NCBI GenBank assembly: GCA_964490725.1
Contig: CAZBDU010000092.1
Coordinates: 1-21,786, forward strand
Direction of reading: 5' to 3'
From: CAZBDU01 sp964490725
GTDB lineage: Bacteria; Spirochaetota; Spirochaetia; SZUA-6; DRHE01
Length of the DNA: 21,786 nt
Part shown: one piece after another, positions 15,174 to 21,786 of the stretch
Position numbering within the stretch: position 1 is the stretch's first letter
Layout of the letters: each line of letters starts with the position of its first letter
The notes under the pieces: model-generated
The model's input: the letters and a program-made list of their open reading frames with translations, nothing else
What the model was told of the DNA's origin: nothing
Database searches by the model: none
Translations under genes and position numbers: made by a program

Positions 15174-15929
15174 ATGGCGGAGCGAGTGCGGGTCCTTCTG
15201 GTGGGCGAGACCTGGATGGTCCTGAGGCTGCACGTGAAGGGGTTCGACCTGTTCCCCCTGGGCGGCTACGAGAACTTCGGGGTCTGGTTCATGGAGGCCA
15301 TGGGCCGGTTCGACGACATCCAGGCCGAGCACATGCCCAACCACATAGCCCTGACTTCCTTCCCCTCCACCCCGGAGCAGATCAACCGCTACGACGTGAT
15401 CATCTTCAGCGATTGCGGCAAGAATACCATCTGCCTGTACCCCGAGATGTTCACCGTCCCCATGGGGCCTGACCGGCTGGAGCTGATCCGGGAGCACGTG
15501 GAGGGGGGCAGGGCCTTCGTCATGGCGGGGGGATGGAACTCATACCAGGGGCTGCGCGGCATCCCCGGCTATCATGGCAGCGTGATCGAGCAGATCCTGC
15601 CGGTGGAGATCCAGAGCTCCGACGACCGGGTGGAAACTCCCCAGGGAGTACGCCCCGAGGTCACGGGAGGCGATCATCCGCTGTTTCGGGGCCTGCCGGC
15701 CGAGTGGCCGTTGTTCCTGGGCTACAACCGGGTGAAGGCCAAGGGCTCCGCCGAGGTGCTGGCCACCATCGCCGGGGATCCGTTCATCGCCGTCCGGGCG
15801 GCTGGGCGCGGCAAGACCATGGCCTTTACCTCCGACCTGGCCAAGCACTGGGGCACGGACTTCATAGCCTGGGAGGGTTACGGTGCGTTCTGGCACAACG
15901 CCCTGCTCTGGCTTTCGGGCAGAGGGTGA
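15174..15929 (+). CDS. GATase1-like (class I glutamine amidotransferase fold, PF07090-type) protein of unknown function
   Basis: This 251-residue cytoplasmic protein has a flavodoxin-like class I amidotransferase fold. The pattern VRVLLVGETW, then NRYDVIIFSDCG (71-82), then HVEGGRAFVMAGGWNSYQG (108-126) resembles putative amidotransferases related to ThuA-type sugar proteins. At the nucleophile elbow (GGWNS, 119-123) there is no Cys, so glutaminase activity is unlikely. Cys81 in SDCGKN is elsewhere. Relatives often sit beside sugar ABC transporters and sugar dehydrogenases, and some ThuA-like proteins process keto-sugars. Here it is the first gene after the strong promoter, with AGGAGG 8-9 bases before the ATG, and 47 bases before the binding-protein gene. 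Its role in the pathway is not known. Confidence 0.8.
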   Translation: MAERVRVLLVGETWMVLRLHVKGFDLFPLGGYENFGVWFMEAMGRFDDIQAEHMPNHIALTSFPSTPEQINRYDVIIFSDCGKNTICLYPEMFTVPMGPDRLELIREHVEGGRAFVMAGGWNSYQGLRGIPGYHGSVIEQILPVEIQSSDDRVETPQGVRPEVTGGDHPLFRGLPAEWPLFLGYNRVKAKGSAEVLATIAGDPFIAVRAAGRGKTMAFTSDLAKHWGTDFIAWEGYGAFWHNALLWLSGRG

Positions 15930-15976
15930 CCCTGCGTCGTGGATGCAGGAAGACATGAACCAAGAGGAGGTGTTCA

Positions 15977-17275
15977 ATGAGAAAGTTCCTCTTTGCCGGG
16001 ATGACGCTGCTGCTCATCCTGGCGGGAACGGCGACCGTCATCGCAGGAGGGCAGACGGAGGCGGCCAAGGCCAACGAGTTCATCATCTTCCACTACTGGA
16101 CGGCCGGCGGTGAGAAGGAGGCCATCGACGAGCTGTTCAAGATCTTTCAGAGGGAGCATCCGGATGTGAAGATCCTGGAGAACCCCGTGGCCGGCGGGGG
16201 CGGGGCCAACATGCTGGCCGTGCTGATGGCCAACCTGGAGTCGGGCAACCCGCCCGACACCTTCCAGGACCACCAGGGCAACCAGCAGAAGGCCTTCATC
16301 GACCCGGGCTATCTCTCCTCGGTGAACGACATCTGGAAGGAGACCGACTTCGAGGCCCGGATCAACCCGGTGTGGGTCAAGACCCTGAAGTTCGCTGGTA
16401 CGGTCTACTCGGTGCCGGTCAACGCCCACCGCACCAACTGGCTGTGGTACAACATCGGCATTCTCAAGGACGCCGGCGTCAAGGCCCCCGAGACCTATGA
16501 GGAGCTGCTGGATGCGGCCAGGAAGGTCAAGGCGGCCAAGCCCGACGTGTGGCCGATCTCCCTGGGCACCCGGGAGAAGGTATGGTCCACCTACCTGTAC
16601 GACATGTGCCTGCTGAACACCGGCGGGCCGGATTTCTACGAGAGAGCCGACACGGGCCAGATCGATTTCGAAAGCGACGCAACCTTCAGAAAGGCCGTGG
16701 AGCGTTACGCGGCCCTAATCCCTTACATCTACCCGTATCACGCCACCAAGAGCTGGGACGAGGCGGGAGCGCTGCTGAAGAGCGGTGAGGCGGCCATGTA
16801 CTGGATGGGCGACTGGATCCTGGGCTACTACCTCTCCATCGGCATGAAGCCGGAGGTGGACTTCGGCGCCACCGCCATCCCGAAGAACATCTGGATGGGC
16901 CACGCCGACACCTTCCCGCTGTCCAAGGGGGCCCCGCACCTGCAGCTGGCCAGGGACTGGATCAAGATGATCACCACCAACGAGGCGCAGAAGAACTTCA
17001 ATTTGAAAAAGGGCTCGGTGACCATCGTCAAGGACGTACCGGCGAGCGTGTATCCGGATCCCTTCCGCCAGAGGAGCGCCAGGGACCTGGCCAGCCTGCG
17101 CGGCGTGATCGACGGCTTCCATGGGGGAATGATGACGCCCGCGTTCGGCAACGATCTGCAGGACATCCTGACCCAGTTCCTGGTGGACAAGAACGTGGAC
17201 AGCGCCATCAAGCAGATCGCCGATTCCGCCCAGAGGAACAACGTCAGATCGGCCAACGACTGGTTCTGGAAGTAG
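15977..17275 (+). CDS. Sugar ABC transporter solute-binding protein (CUT1 family)
   Basis: This 432-residue extracellular solute-binding protein (family 1, MalE-like) captures a small sugar for the two permeases that follow. A signal peptide covers residues 1-23, with probable cleavage after VIA, leaving GGQTEAAK. There is no lipobox Cys; this AGGQ-type junction is common in spirochaete binding proteins. The segment VPVNAHRTNWLWYNIG resembles glucose/mannose-type CUT1 receptors, consistent with a hexose-like ligand. Aromatic residues typical of sugar sites are frequent (YWMGDW, NDWFWK at the end). The ATG has GAGGAGG 6 bases upstream. A strong hairpin follows the stop codon. The ligand is unproven; a glucose analogue such as an anhydrohexitol would fit the kinase evidence. 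Confidence 0.93.
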   Translation: MRKFLFAGMTLLLILAGTATVIAGGQTEAAKANEFIIFHYWTAGGEKEAIDELFKIFQREHPDVKILENPVAGGGGANMLAVLMANLESGNPPDTFQDHQGNQQKAFIDPGYLSSVNDIWKETDFEARINPVWVKTLKFAGTVYSVPVNAHRTNWLWYNIGILKDAGVKAPETYEELLDAARKVKAAKPDVWPISLGTREKVWSTYLYDMCLLNTGGPDFYERADTGQIDFESDATFRKAVERYAALIPYIYPYHATKSWDEAGALLKSGEAAMYWMGDWILGYYLSIGMKPEVDFGATAIPKNIWMGHADTFPLSKGAPHLQLARDWIKMITTNEAQKNFNLKKGSVTIVKDVPASVYPDPFRQRSARDLASLRGVIDGFHGGMMTPAFGNDLQDILTQFLVDKNVDSAIKQIADSAQRNNVRSANDWFWK

Positions 17276-17304
17276 GGCGTAGAGACACGGTGTAGAGGAG
17301 GCAA

Positions 17305-17336
17305 GGGGGGCGATGCAGCTCGTTGCATCGCCCCCC
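17305..17336 (+). other. Intercistronic hairpin after the binding-protein gene
   Basis: A perfect 13-bp stem (GGGGGGCGATGCA pairing with TGCATCGCCCCCC) closes a 6-base loop. No U-tract follows, so it is not a classic terminator. It lies between binding-protein and permease genes, the position where malE-malF-type hairpins stabilise the upstream message and make the receptor more abundant than the permeases. Confidence 0.85.
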
Positions 17337-17346
17337 TGCATTCTAC

Positions 17347-17372
17347 TATCATGTGATCGTATCATGTGATCG
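17347..17372. repeat. Tandem 13-bp perfect direct repeat before permease 1
   Basis: TATCATGTGATCG occurs twice with no gap, ending 4 bases before the ATG of the first permease. Each unit contains ATCA-TG-TGAT, a small inverted repeat. It occupies the place where a ribosome-binding site would be expected. Confidence 0.85.
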
Positions 17373-17376
17373 GCCC

Positions 17377-18246
17377 ATGAAGCAGAACAAGGCCTACGGC
17401 TTGATCTTCCTGACGCCCGTGGTCGTTTCCGTGGGGATCATCTACCTGATGATCCTCTGGAACGTGGTGGCCTCCTTCACGGTGTGGGAGGGGATGAAGG
17501 CCACCTGGAGGTTCGCAGGCTTTCTGAACTTCACCAACCTGTTGCAGCTGCGACGCTTCTGGGTGAACGTGGAGAACAACTTCCTGTGGCTGGGCTGCTT
17601 CATCGTGCCCACCACGCTGCTGGGCTTCGTGCTGGCCTACCTGTTTCACGGGCTGCGCCGGGCGGAGAAGTTCTTTCGCCAGATCTTTCTCTACCCCATG
17701 GCCCTGGCCTTCATCGTCACCGGCACGCTCTGGGCCTGGATGTACGACCCTGGCTCGGGCCTGATCAATTCCATCCTGCGGCTGCTGGGGTTCAACACCA
17801 GGACGCTCGGCTGGATCGCCCTGCCCAATCTGGCCATCTTCTGCATGATCATGAGCGCCTTCTGGCAGTACGTGGGCTTTGCCCTGGTGATCTACATGGG
17901 CGCCATCCGGGGGCTTTCGGACTCCATGATCGAGGCGGCGAACATCGACGGGGCCAGTCACTTCCGCATCCTGTTCCAGGTGATCTTCCCCAACGTCGGC
18001 CACGGGACGCTCATCTGCACCACCATGCTGGCCATTACCACCATGAAGGTCTTCGACCTGGTGTGGATCATGACCGGCGGCGGACCGGGGATCCGCACGG
18101 AAGTGCTGCCCTACATGATGTACCGGATGACCTATGACCAGCACAACGTCGGCATGGGAGCGGCCACCAGCATCGTCATCCTCGTCCTGGCCGCTGCCAT
18201 GGTGATCCCCTACTCCCGCTGGGCAATCAGCAAGTGGATGCGATAG
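17377..18246 (+). CDS. Sugar ABC transporter permease (MalF-like, CUT1)
   Basis: This 289-residue inner-membrane permease has about six transmembrane helices. The EAA loop that docks the ATPase is EAANIDGASHFRILFQVIFP at residues 186-205. The start is taken at ATG 17377 (MKQNKAYGLIFLTPVV), typical of the family; the frame extends upstream to a TTG at 17323, but that segment lies in the hairpin and repeat region. No Shine-Dalgarno sequence precedes the ATG. The nearest one, GAGGAGG at 17295-17301, could serve a small leader frame (17313-17369) ending 7 bases before this start, so coupling is possible. It partners the next permease and the binding protein; no ATPase gene is present. Confidence 0.92.
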   Translation: MKQNKAYGLIFLTPVVVSVGIIYLMILWNVVASFTVWEGMKATWRFAGFLNFTNLLQLRRFWVNVENNFLWLGCFIVPTTLLGFVLAYLFHGLRRAEKFFRQIFLYPMALAFIVTGTLWAWMYDPGSGLINSILRLLGFNTRTLGWIALPNLAIFCMIMSAFWQYVGFALVIYMGAIRGLSDSMIEAANIDGASHFRILFQVIFPNVGHGTLICTTMLAITTMKVFDLVWIMTGGGPGIRTEVLPYMMYRMTYDQHNVGMGAATSIVILVLAAAMVIPYSRWAISKWMR

Positions 18247-18258
18247 AGATGCGATAGA
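18237..18258. repeat. Tandem 11-bp perfect direct repeat at the permease junction
   Basis: GATGCGATAGA occurs twice in tandem. The first copy carries the stop codon of permease 1 (TAG 18244-18246). The second carries a mini-frame ATG-CGA-TAG whose stop abuts the ATG of permease 2 at 18258. Confidence 0.85.
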
Positions 18259-19079
18259 TGAGAGACACGCGCTTCAAGGGTGTTTCCCTGGCCTTCCTGG
18301 TGATCCTGGCCGCCTTCTGGCTGCTGCCCATCTACGCCATGGTGAGCACCTCCTTCAAGTCGCAGGCGGAGGTAGCGGATCAGAAGTACCTGGAGCTCCC
18401 GCGGCGCCTCCAGTTCGGCAACTACCTCCAGGCCTTCAAGAGCCTGATGATCGGGCTGCGCAACAGTGCGGTCATCACCGTGCCCGCCACCTTTCTGTGC
18501 GTCTTCCTGGGCTCCCTGGCCGGCTACTACCTGACGATGTTCGAGTTCAAACAGGCGCAGCTCGTTTTTTTCTGGATCGTGGTGGCGACCTTCCTCCCCT
18601 ACCAGATCGTGCTCATTCCGATCACCACACTGGTGAGCACCCTGGGCCTGCTGAACACCTACGGCGGGCTCATCCTGATCTACGTGATCCTCAACATCCC
18701 CATGGGCACGCTGATCACCGCCACCTTCTTCATGAAGATGCCGGCCGATTTCCAGGAAGCCGCCGCTCTGGACGGCTGCAGGCCCTTCACGTTCTACCGG
18801 AGGATCGTGGTGCCGGTATCGATTCCGGGCCTGGTCTCTGCCGCCATCCTGGTGTTCGTACAGATCTACAACGAGTTCCTCCTGGCCATAGCGCTGACCC
18901 GCGGCCCGGCGGTGAAGCCGGTGATGCCTTTTCTTGCCGAGCTCAAGGGGAGCCAGATCGCTCAGTGGCACATCCAGATGGCCGGGTCGGTCATTGTCTC
19001 GCTCTTCCCGCTGCTCGTCTTCATCGTCCTCTCCGAGTACTTCGTCTCCGGCCTCATGGCGGGCTACAGCAAGGAATAG
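18258..19079 (+). CDS. Sugar ABC transporter permease (MalG-like, CUT1)
   Basis: This 273-residue permease is the second half of the importer channel. It begins MRDTRFKG, has a first helix at about residues 10-30, and the conserved MVSTSFKS segment follows it as in MalG-type proteins. The EAA motif is EAAALDGCRPFTFYRRIVVP (167-186). The stop of permease 1 lies 11 bases upstream, and no clear Shine-Dalgarno sequence is present, so translation probably depends on ribosomes finishing the upstream frame (TAGATG junction). The C-terminus SGLMAGYSKE is typical (G-x-x-x-G-x-x-K-G-like ending). The partner ATPase must be encoded elsewhere, perhaps a shared MsmK-type subunit. Confidence 0.93.
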   Translation: MRDTRFKGVSLAFLVILAAFWLLPIYAMVSTSFKSQAEVADQKYLELPRRLQFGNYLQAFKSLMIGLRNSAVITVPATFLCVFLGSLAGYYLTMFEFKQAQLVFFWIVVATFLPYQIVLIPITTLVSTLGLLNTYGGLILIYVILNIPMGTLITATFFMKMPADFQEAAALDGCRPFTFYRRIVVPVSIPGLVSAAILVFVQIYNEFLLAIALTRGPAVKPVMPFLAELKGSQIAQWHIQMAGSVIVSLFPLLVFIVLSEYFVSGLMAGYSKE

Positions 19080-19096
19080 CCCCCATGGGGTCTGGG

Positions 19097-19127
19097 CGCC
19101 GCCCGCGCCGCAGCGCCGGAGGCGGCG
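19097..19127 (+). terminator. Possible GC-rich hairpin ending the ABC operon
   Basis: CGCCGCC (19097-19103) can pair with GGCGGCG (19121-19127) just after the permease stop; a CCCCATGGGG palindrome precedes it at 19081-19090. No U-tract follows, so termination is uncertain. Confidence 0.25.
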
Positions 19128-19130
19128 TGC

Positions 19131-19159
19131 TTGAAAGGGGGCCTTTCTTTCCCTACACT
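19131..19159 (+). promoter_or_regulatory. Promoter of the PfkB-family kinase gene
   Basis: TTGAAA (19131-19136), a 17-base spacer and TACACT (19154-19159) make a plausible sigma70 promoter. The spacer holds the palindrome GAAAGG-GGG-CCTTTC (19133-19147). Its GAAAGGGGG stretch also occurs on the reverse strand of operator copy 2, so it may be a related, weaker site. Confidence 0.55.
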
Positions 19160-19201
19160 CCTCCTTGAGGGTTTCTTCGGAAAACGCGAAGGAGGGAATC
19201 C

Positions 19202-20350
19202 ATGGCAGACTCAGTACGCTACCAGGACATCAAGGCCGCGGATCGCTGCCGCTACGACGGCGTGTCCCTGGGGGAGGTGATGATGCGCATCGACCCCCGG
19301 GACGTCCCCGTGGCCAGGGCGCGCGAGGGCCTGCGGCTCTTCCAGGGTGGCGGGGAGACCAACGTGGCCTGCGGTCTGGCGCACACCTTCGGGCTGCGCT
19401 CCGCCGTTCTGACCGCGCTGGTGGACGACCCGGTGGGTCACAACATCCGCAACCAGATGCGGGAGCACGGCGTGGACACAGGCAGGATCGTCTGGTGGAA
19501 CACGAAGAACGACGGCGGCAGGCACTCCACCGACGCCAAGGGGACCCTGCACAACGGCGTTAACTTCACCTGGCCCGGCAGCGGAGTGCTGCCCTCCAAC
19601 ACCACCTACTACCGCGCCCACACCCCGGCCACCCGCCTCCAGCCCGGCGATTTCGACTTCGACCAGCTCTTCGGCACCGAGGGGGTGCGGGCGCTCAACA
19701 CGGGAGGCATCTTCACCCTGATCGGCCCCCGCACCGCGGAGCTGGCCATCGAGGCGGCCCGGAAAGCCGCCCAGCACGGCACCTTCGTGTCCGCGGACCT
19801 CAACTACCGCTCCAAGGTGGAGCCCGACAAGAGCAAGGCCCGGGCGATCAACCAGAAGCTGGCGCCCCACCTGGGCTTCCTGGTGGGCAACGATTCCGAT
19901 CTCTCCGACGCGCTGGGCTACGAGACCAAGACCTCCAAGGGGGCCCCCTTCGCCGAGTGGCTGGAAGCCTACAAGCAGACCATCCGCAAGGTGGCCGCAG
20001 ACTTTCCCAACCTCAGCCTCATTGGGACCCAGTGGCGGGGGGCGCACAACGCGGACCTGATCAGCTGGGGAGCGGTGCTCTACGACACCGGCGCGGACCG
20101 CTGGTACACCGCGCCGCTGCGCGAGAAGGTGCCCATCCGCGACCGCACCGGCGGGGGGGACTCCTTCGCCTCCGGCGTGCTGGCCGCCCTGCTGCTGGGC
20201 AAGGACCTGGAGACAGCCGTCAACTGGGGCGCCGCCCACGGCATGCTGGTCCAGGAGACCCCGGGGGACACCACCATGGTGGACCTGGCTCTGCTGGAGG
20301 CGGAGGTCAAGAGGGCCCGGGGCGGCGGCGGCGTGAAGGCCGTCCGTTAG
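19202..20350 (+). CDS. PfkB-family carbohydrate kinase (2-keto-3-deoxygluconate kinase-like)
   Basis: This 382-residue ribokinase/PfkB-family kinase has the N-terminal GEVMMRIDP followed by GGGETNVACGLA (49-60), as in KDG kinases. A DLNYRSK segment is at 199-205. The C-terminal signature is DRTGGGDSFASG (314-325), with catalytic Asp320 and an anion hole formed by the GGG, Gly replacing the usual Ala. The ending PGDTTMVDLALLEAEV is typical of a long KdgK-like branch. It probably phosphorylates a keto-sugar acid or hexose. AAGGAGGG lies 6 bases before the ATG, and the gene has its own promoter, so membership in the neighbouring sugar regulon is uncertain. No KDPG aldolase is adjacent, so a complete Entner-Doudoroff branch is not visible here. 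Confidence 0.88.
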   Translation: MADSVRYQDIKAADRCRYDGVSLGEVMMRIDPRDVPVARAREGLRLFQGGGETNVACGLAHTFGLRSAVLTALVDDPVGHNIRNQMREHGVDTGRIVWWNTKNDGGRHSTDAKGTLHNGVNFTWPGSGVLPSNTTYYRAHTPATRLQPGDFDFDQLFGTEGVRALNTGGIFTLIGPRTAELAIEAARKAAQHGTFVSADLNYRSKVEPDKSKARAINQKLAPHLGFLVGNDSDLSDALGYETKTSKGAPFAEWLEAYKQTIRKVAADFPNLSLIGTQWRGAHNADLISWGAVLYDTGADRWYTAPLREKVPIRDRTGGGDSFASGVLAALLLGKDLETAVNWGAAHGMLVQETPGDTTMVDLALLEAEVKRARGGGGVKAVR

Positions 20351-20352
20351 GG

Positions 20353-20368
20353 CTCCCGGAGCCGGGAG
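20353..20368. other. Palindrome after the kinase stop codon
   Basis: CTCCCGG-AG-CCGGGAG forms a 7-bp stem three bases after the kinase stop. No U-tract follows. It could be a weak terminator or simply GC-rich sequence. Confidence 0.3.
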
Positions 20369-20443
20369 GTGGCCGAAGAGGCTTCCGGCGCCGCTGCGGC
20401 CGGCTGGCAGGCGCCGGCCGCAGCTCCATCGCGCGGGGAGCAC

Positions 20444-21577
20444 ATGAAGCTGTTCAGCAACGACCTGGAGGCGGCGTTCCTGGACCGGCCCAACCGTTTT
20501 CTGGTGCGCGCGGAGCACTGCGGAGAGGTGGTGGCCGCTCACTGTCCCAATCCCGGCCGCATGCAGGAGCTGCTGCTTCCGGGGCGCACCCTGATCCTGG
20601 AACGGAAAGAGGCGCGCGCCGGGCTGCGTACGCCCTTCACCCTGGCCGCCGCGCTGTACCGGGGGGGCGTGGTTCCGCTGGTCTCCGCCGCCGCCAATCG
20701 GGTGGCCCGGCACCTTGTCTTCCCGCGGCTGTACCCGGGCTGGACCGTCGCCCCGGAGGTCAGGGCCGGCGCTTCCCGCCTGGATTTCCGGCTGGAGGAA
20801 GCCTCCGGCGGGAAGCGGAGGCGCTACGTGGAGGTGAAGGCCTGCACCCTGGTGGAGCACGGCACGGCCATGTTCCCCGACGCGCCGACCCGCCGCGGCC
20901 TGCGACACCTGGAGGAGCTGGCCTCCTTGAGCCGGACCGGCGCGGAGGCGGAGGTGCTGGTGGTGATCATGAGCCCCGAGGCGGAGCGCTTCGTACCCAA
21001 CCTGCACACGGACCCCGAGCTGAGCGCCCGGCTCATCGAGCTGGCCGGAGGGGTGGAGGTGAAGGCCGTGTCGGTGCGCTGCAGCCGCGAGGGAGAGGCC
21101 CGCCTGGAAAGGCTGGCGGTGCCGGTGGACCTCCAGGCGGCCGCCCCGGCGGCCGCGGACGCCGGGAGCTACCTGCTGGTGCTGGAGGCCCTGCGCGACA
21201 CGTCCCTGCGCGTCGGCGCGCTGGGGACGCTCCTTCTGCCGGCGGGCTACCACGTGTACGTGGGTTCGGCCATGGGCGGCCTGAAGGCCCGGCTTGCCCG
21301 CCATCGCCGGCGCCGGAAGCGCCTGCACTGGCACATCGACTACCTGCTGGCCGCTCCCGGAGTGGGCCTGCGGGCGGTGCTCCCGGTGCGCAGCCGGAGG
21401 CGGCTGGAGTGCGACCTGGCGAGGGAGCTCGGCTCCGCCGCCTCCGGCGCCGTCCCGGGCTTCGGAAGCTCCGACTGCGGCTGCTCCTCGCACCTTTACC
21501 GCTTTGCCGCCGATCCCATGAGCACCCCGGCTTTTCTCCAGGTGCTCCTGCGGTACCGCCATGCGGTGGCTCTCTGA
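20444..21577 (+). CDS. sfsA: SfsA nuclease fused to a DUF123 (GIY-YIG-like) domain
   Basis: This 377-residue two-domain protein has residues 1-230 matching SfsA: RPNRFLV near the start, HCPNPGRM (33-40), RLDF with Asp114, YVEVKACTL with Glu130 and Lys132 (PD-(D/E)XK-type nuclease core), FPDAPTRRGLRHL (144-156). After an Ala/Pro linker, residues 240-357 are a DUF123 domain with GYHVYVGSAMGGL, LHWHIDYLL (294-302), LEC (321-323) and GFGSSDCGC (339-347). SfsA was named for a maltose-linked effect in E. coli and is now described as a DNA/RNA nuclease; DUF123 is related to GIY-YIG endonucleases. The frame opens upstream at GTG 20369, but that part is low-complexity and lacks homology. The ATG at 20444 gives a normal SfsA start, with GGGGAG 3 bases upstream. 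Confidence 0.9.
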   Translation: MKLFSNDLEAAFLDRPNRFLVRAEHCGEVVAAHCPNPGRMQELLLPGRTLILERKEARAGLRTPFTLAAALYRGGVVPLVSAAANRVARHLVFPRLYPGWTVAPEVRAGASRLDFRLEEASGGKRRRYVEVKACTLVEHGTAMFPDAPTRRGLRHLEELASLSRTGAEAEVLVVIMSPEAERFVPNLHTDPELSARLIELAGGVEVKAVSVRCSREGEARLERLAVPVDLQAAAPAAADAGSYLLVLEALRDTSLRVGALGTLLLPAGYHVYVGSAMGGLKARLARHRRRRKRLHWHIDYLLAAPGVGLRAVLPVRSRRRLECDLARELGSAASGAVPGFGSSDCGCSSHLYRFAADPMSTPAFLQVLLRYRHAVAL

Positions 21578-21786
21578 GCGGCGCGGCAGAGCCTGCCAGC
21601 GGGGCGTCCTGCTGGCCGCCGGCGCCCTGCTGGCGCTTCTGGCCTGCCGCGGCGCGGCTCAGCAGGCGGGCGGCGGCTTGGGCCCCGGTGCGCCCACTCT
21701 CCCCGCGCCGGCGCTTCCCATCCCGGCCGCCGGCGCGCCGCAGGAGGGGTACTTCCGGCCCGTCCGGAGACTGTGGCTGGGGGACG
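21561..21786 (+). CDS. Putative lipoprotein, N-terminal part only (runs off window)
   Basis: An ATG at 21561 overlaps the sfsA end by 17 bases and stays open to the window edge (75 codons). The protein begins MRWLSERRGRACQRG and has a hydrophobic stretch ending in the lipobox LLAC, with Cys29 as the lipid site. A Pro/Ala/Gly-rich linker follows (residues 38-64), then EGYFRPVRRLWLGD, the likely start of a folded domain. A lipoprotein signal peptide with charged N-region, hydrophobic core and lipobox is good support for a real gene. No clear ribosome site is present, so coupling with sfsA is likely. The function is not recognisable. Confidence 0.7.
   Translation, partial: MRWLSERRGRACQRGVLLAAGALLALLACRGAAQQAGGGLGPGAPTLPAPALPIPAAGAPQEGYFRPVRRLWLGD

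Noticed and set aside
17305..17336. Hairpin as a rho-independent terminator
   Set aside because: No U-tract follows and the downstream permeases need the same promoter, so partial attenuation or message protection is more likely.
19211..21562. A 783-codon minus-strand frame opposite the PfkB and SfsA genes
   Set aside because: It spans two unrelated well-conserved genes on the other strand, has no recognisable domain, and its composition is that of antisense shadows in GC-rich DNA.

Overview
The window is GC-rich (roughly two-thirds G+C), densely coding DNA from a Gram-negative (diderm) bacterium able to live anaerobically: it encodes an RND/TolC tripartite pump, a lipobox protein and an oxygen-sensitive glycyl radical enzyme (GRE). 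A high-GC spirochaete (Spirochaetota) is my best guess. Three features point that way: a solute-binding protein whose mature end begins GGQTEA with no lipobox Cys; an RND adaptor without an alpha-hairpin, in the order TolC-adaptor-pump as in Borrelia BesC-BesA-BesB; and an SfsA-DUF123 fusion. This is inference, not proof.

Region 1 (1-6315, minus strand) is a drug-efflux operon: tetR, tolC-like, membrane fusion protein, RND transporter (cut by the window edge). A sigma70-type promoter and an 18-bp TetR palindrome over the predicted transcription start imply autorepression.

Region 2 (6413-7978, plus strand) is a lone GMC flavin oxidoreductase. It converges on region 3 with an overlapping 3' end.

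Region 3 (7914-19079) is the most interesting part: two divergent operons around a 229-bp control region. The minus operon runs GRE activase, GRE, ROK kinase, DeoR regulator, an RPE-like TIM-barrel protein and a Gfo/Idh/MocA dehydrogenase. The plus operon runs a GATase1-like protein and a CUT1 sugar ABC importer (binding protein plus two permeases, no ATPase). Two 27-bp direct repeats (22/27 identical) sit beside the two start regions, one of them just downstream of a perfect TTGACA-N17-TATAAT promoter. Read together: import of a small glucose-like compound, kinase phosphorylation, radical-mediated C-O cleavage, further processing, all controlled by the local DeoR protein. The ROK kinase has Met where the family has the Glu that contacts the anomeric hydroxyl. 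The GRE has a Cys-x-Glu active site in a context resembling E. coli YbiW/PflD. I therefore propose, as a testable hypothesis, an ABC-transporter-based pathway for 1,5-anhydro sugars (anhydroglucitol or anhydromannitol). Another 1-substituted or deoxy sugar remains possible.

Region 4 (19131-21786, plus strand) holds a PfkB-family sugar kinase with its own promoter, an SfsA nuclease fused to a DUF123 (GIY-YIG-like) domain, and the start of a lipoprotein gene cut by the window edge. No tRNA, rRNA, CRISPR array, insertion sequence or phage gene was seen, and no stretch over 300 bases lacks a gene.
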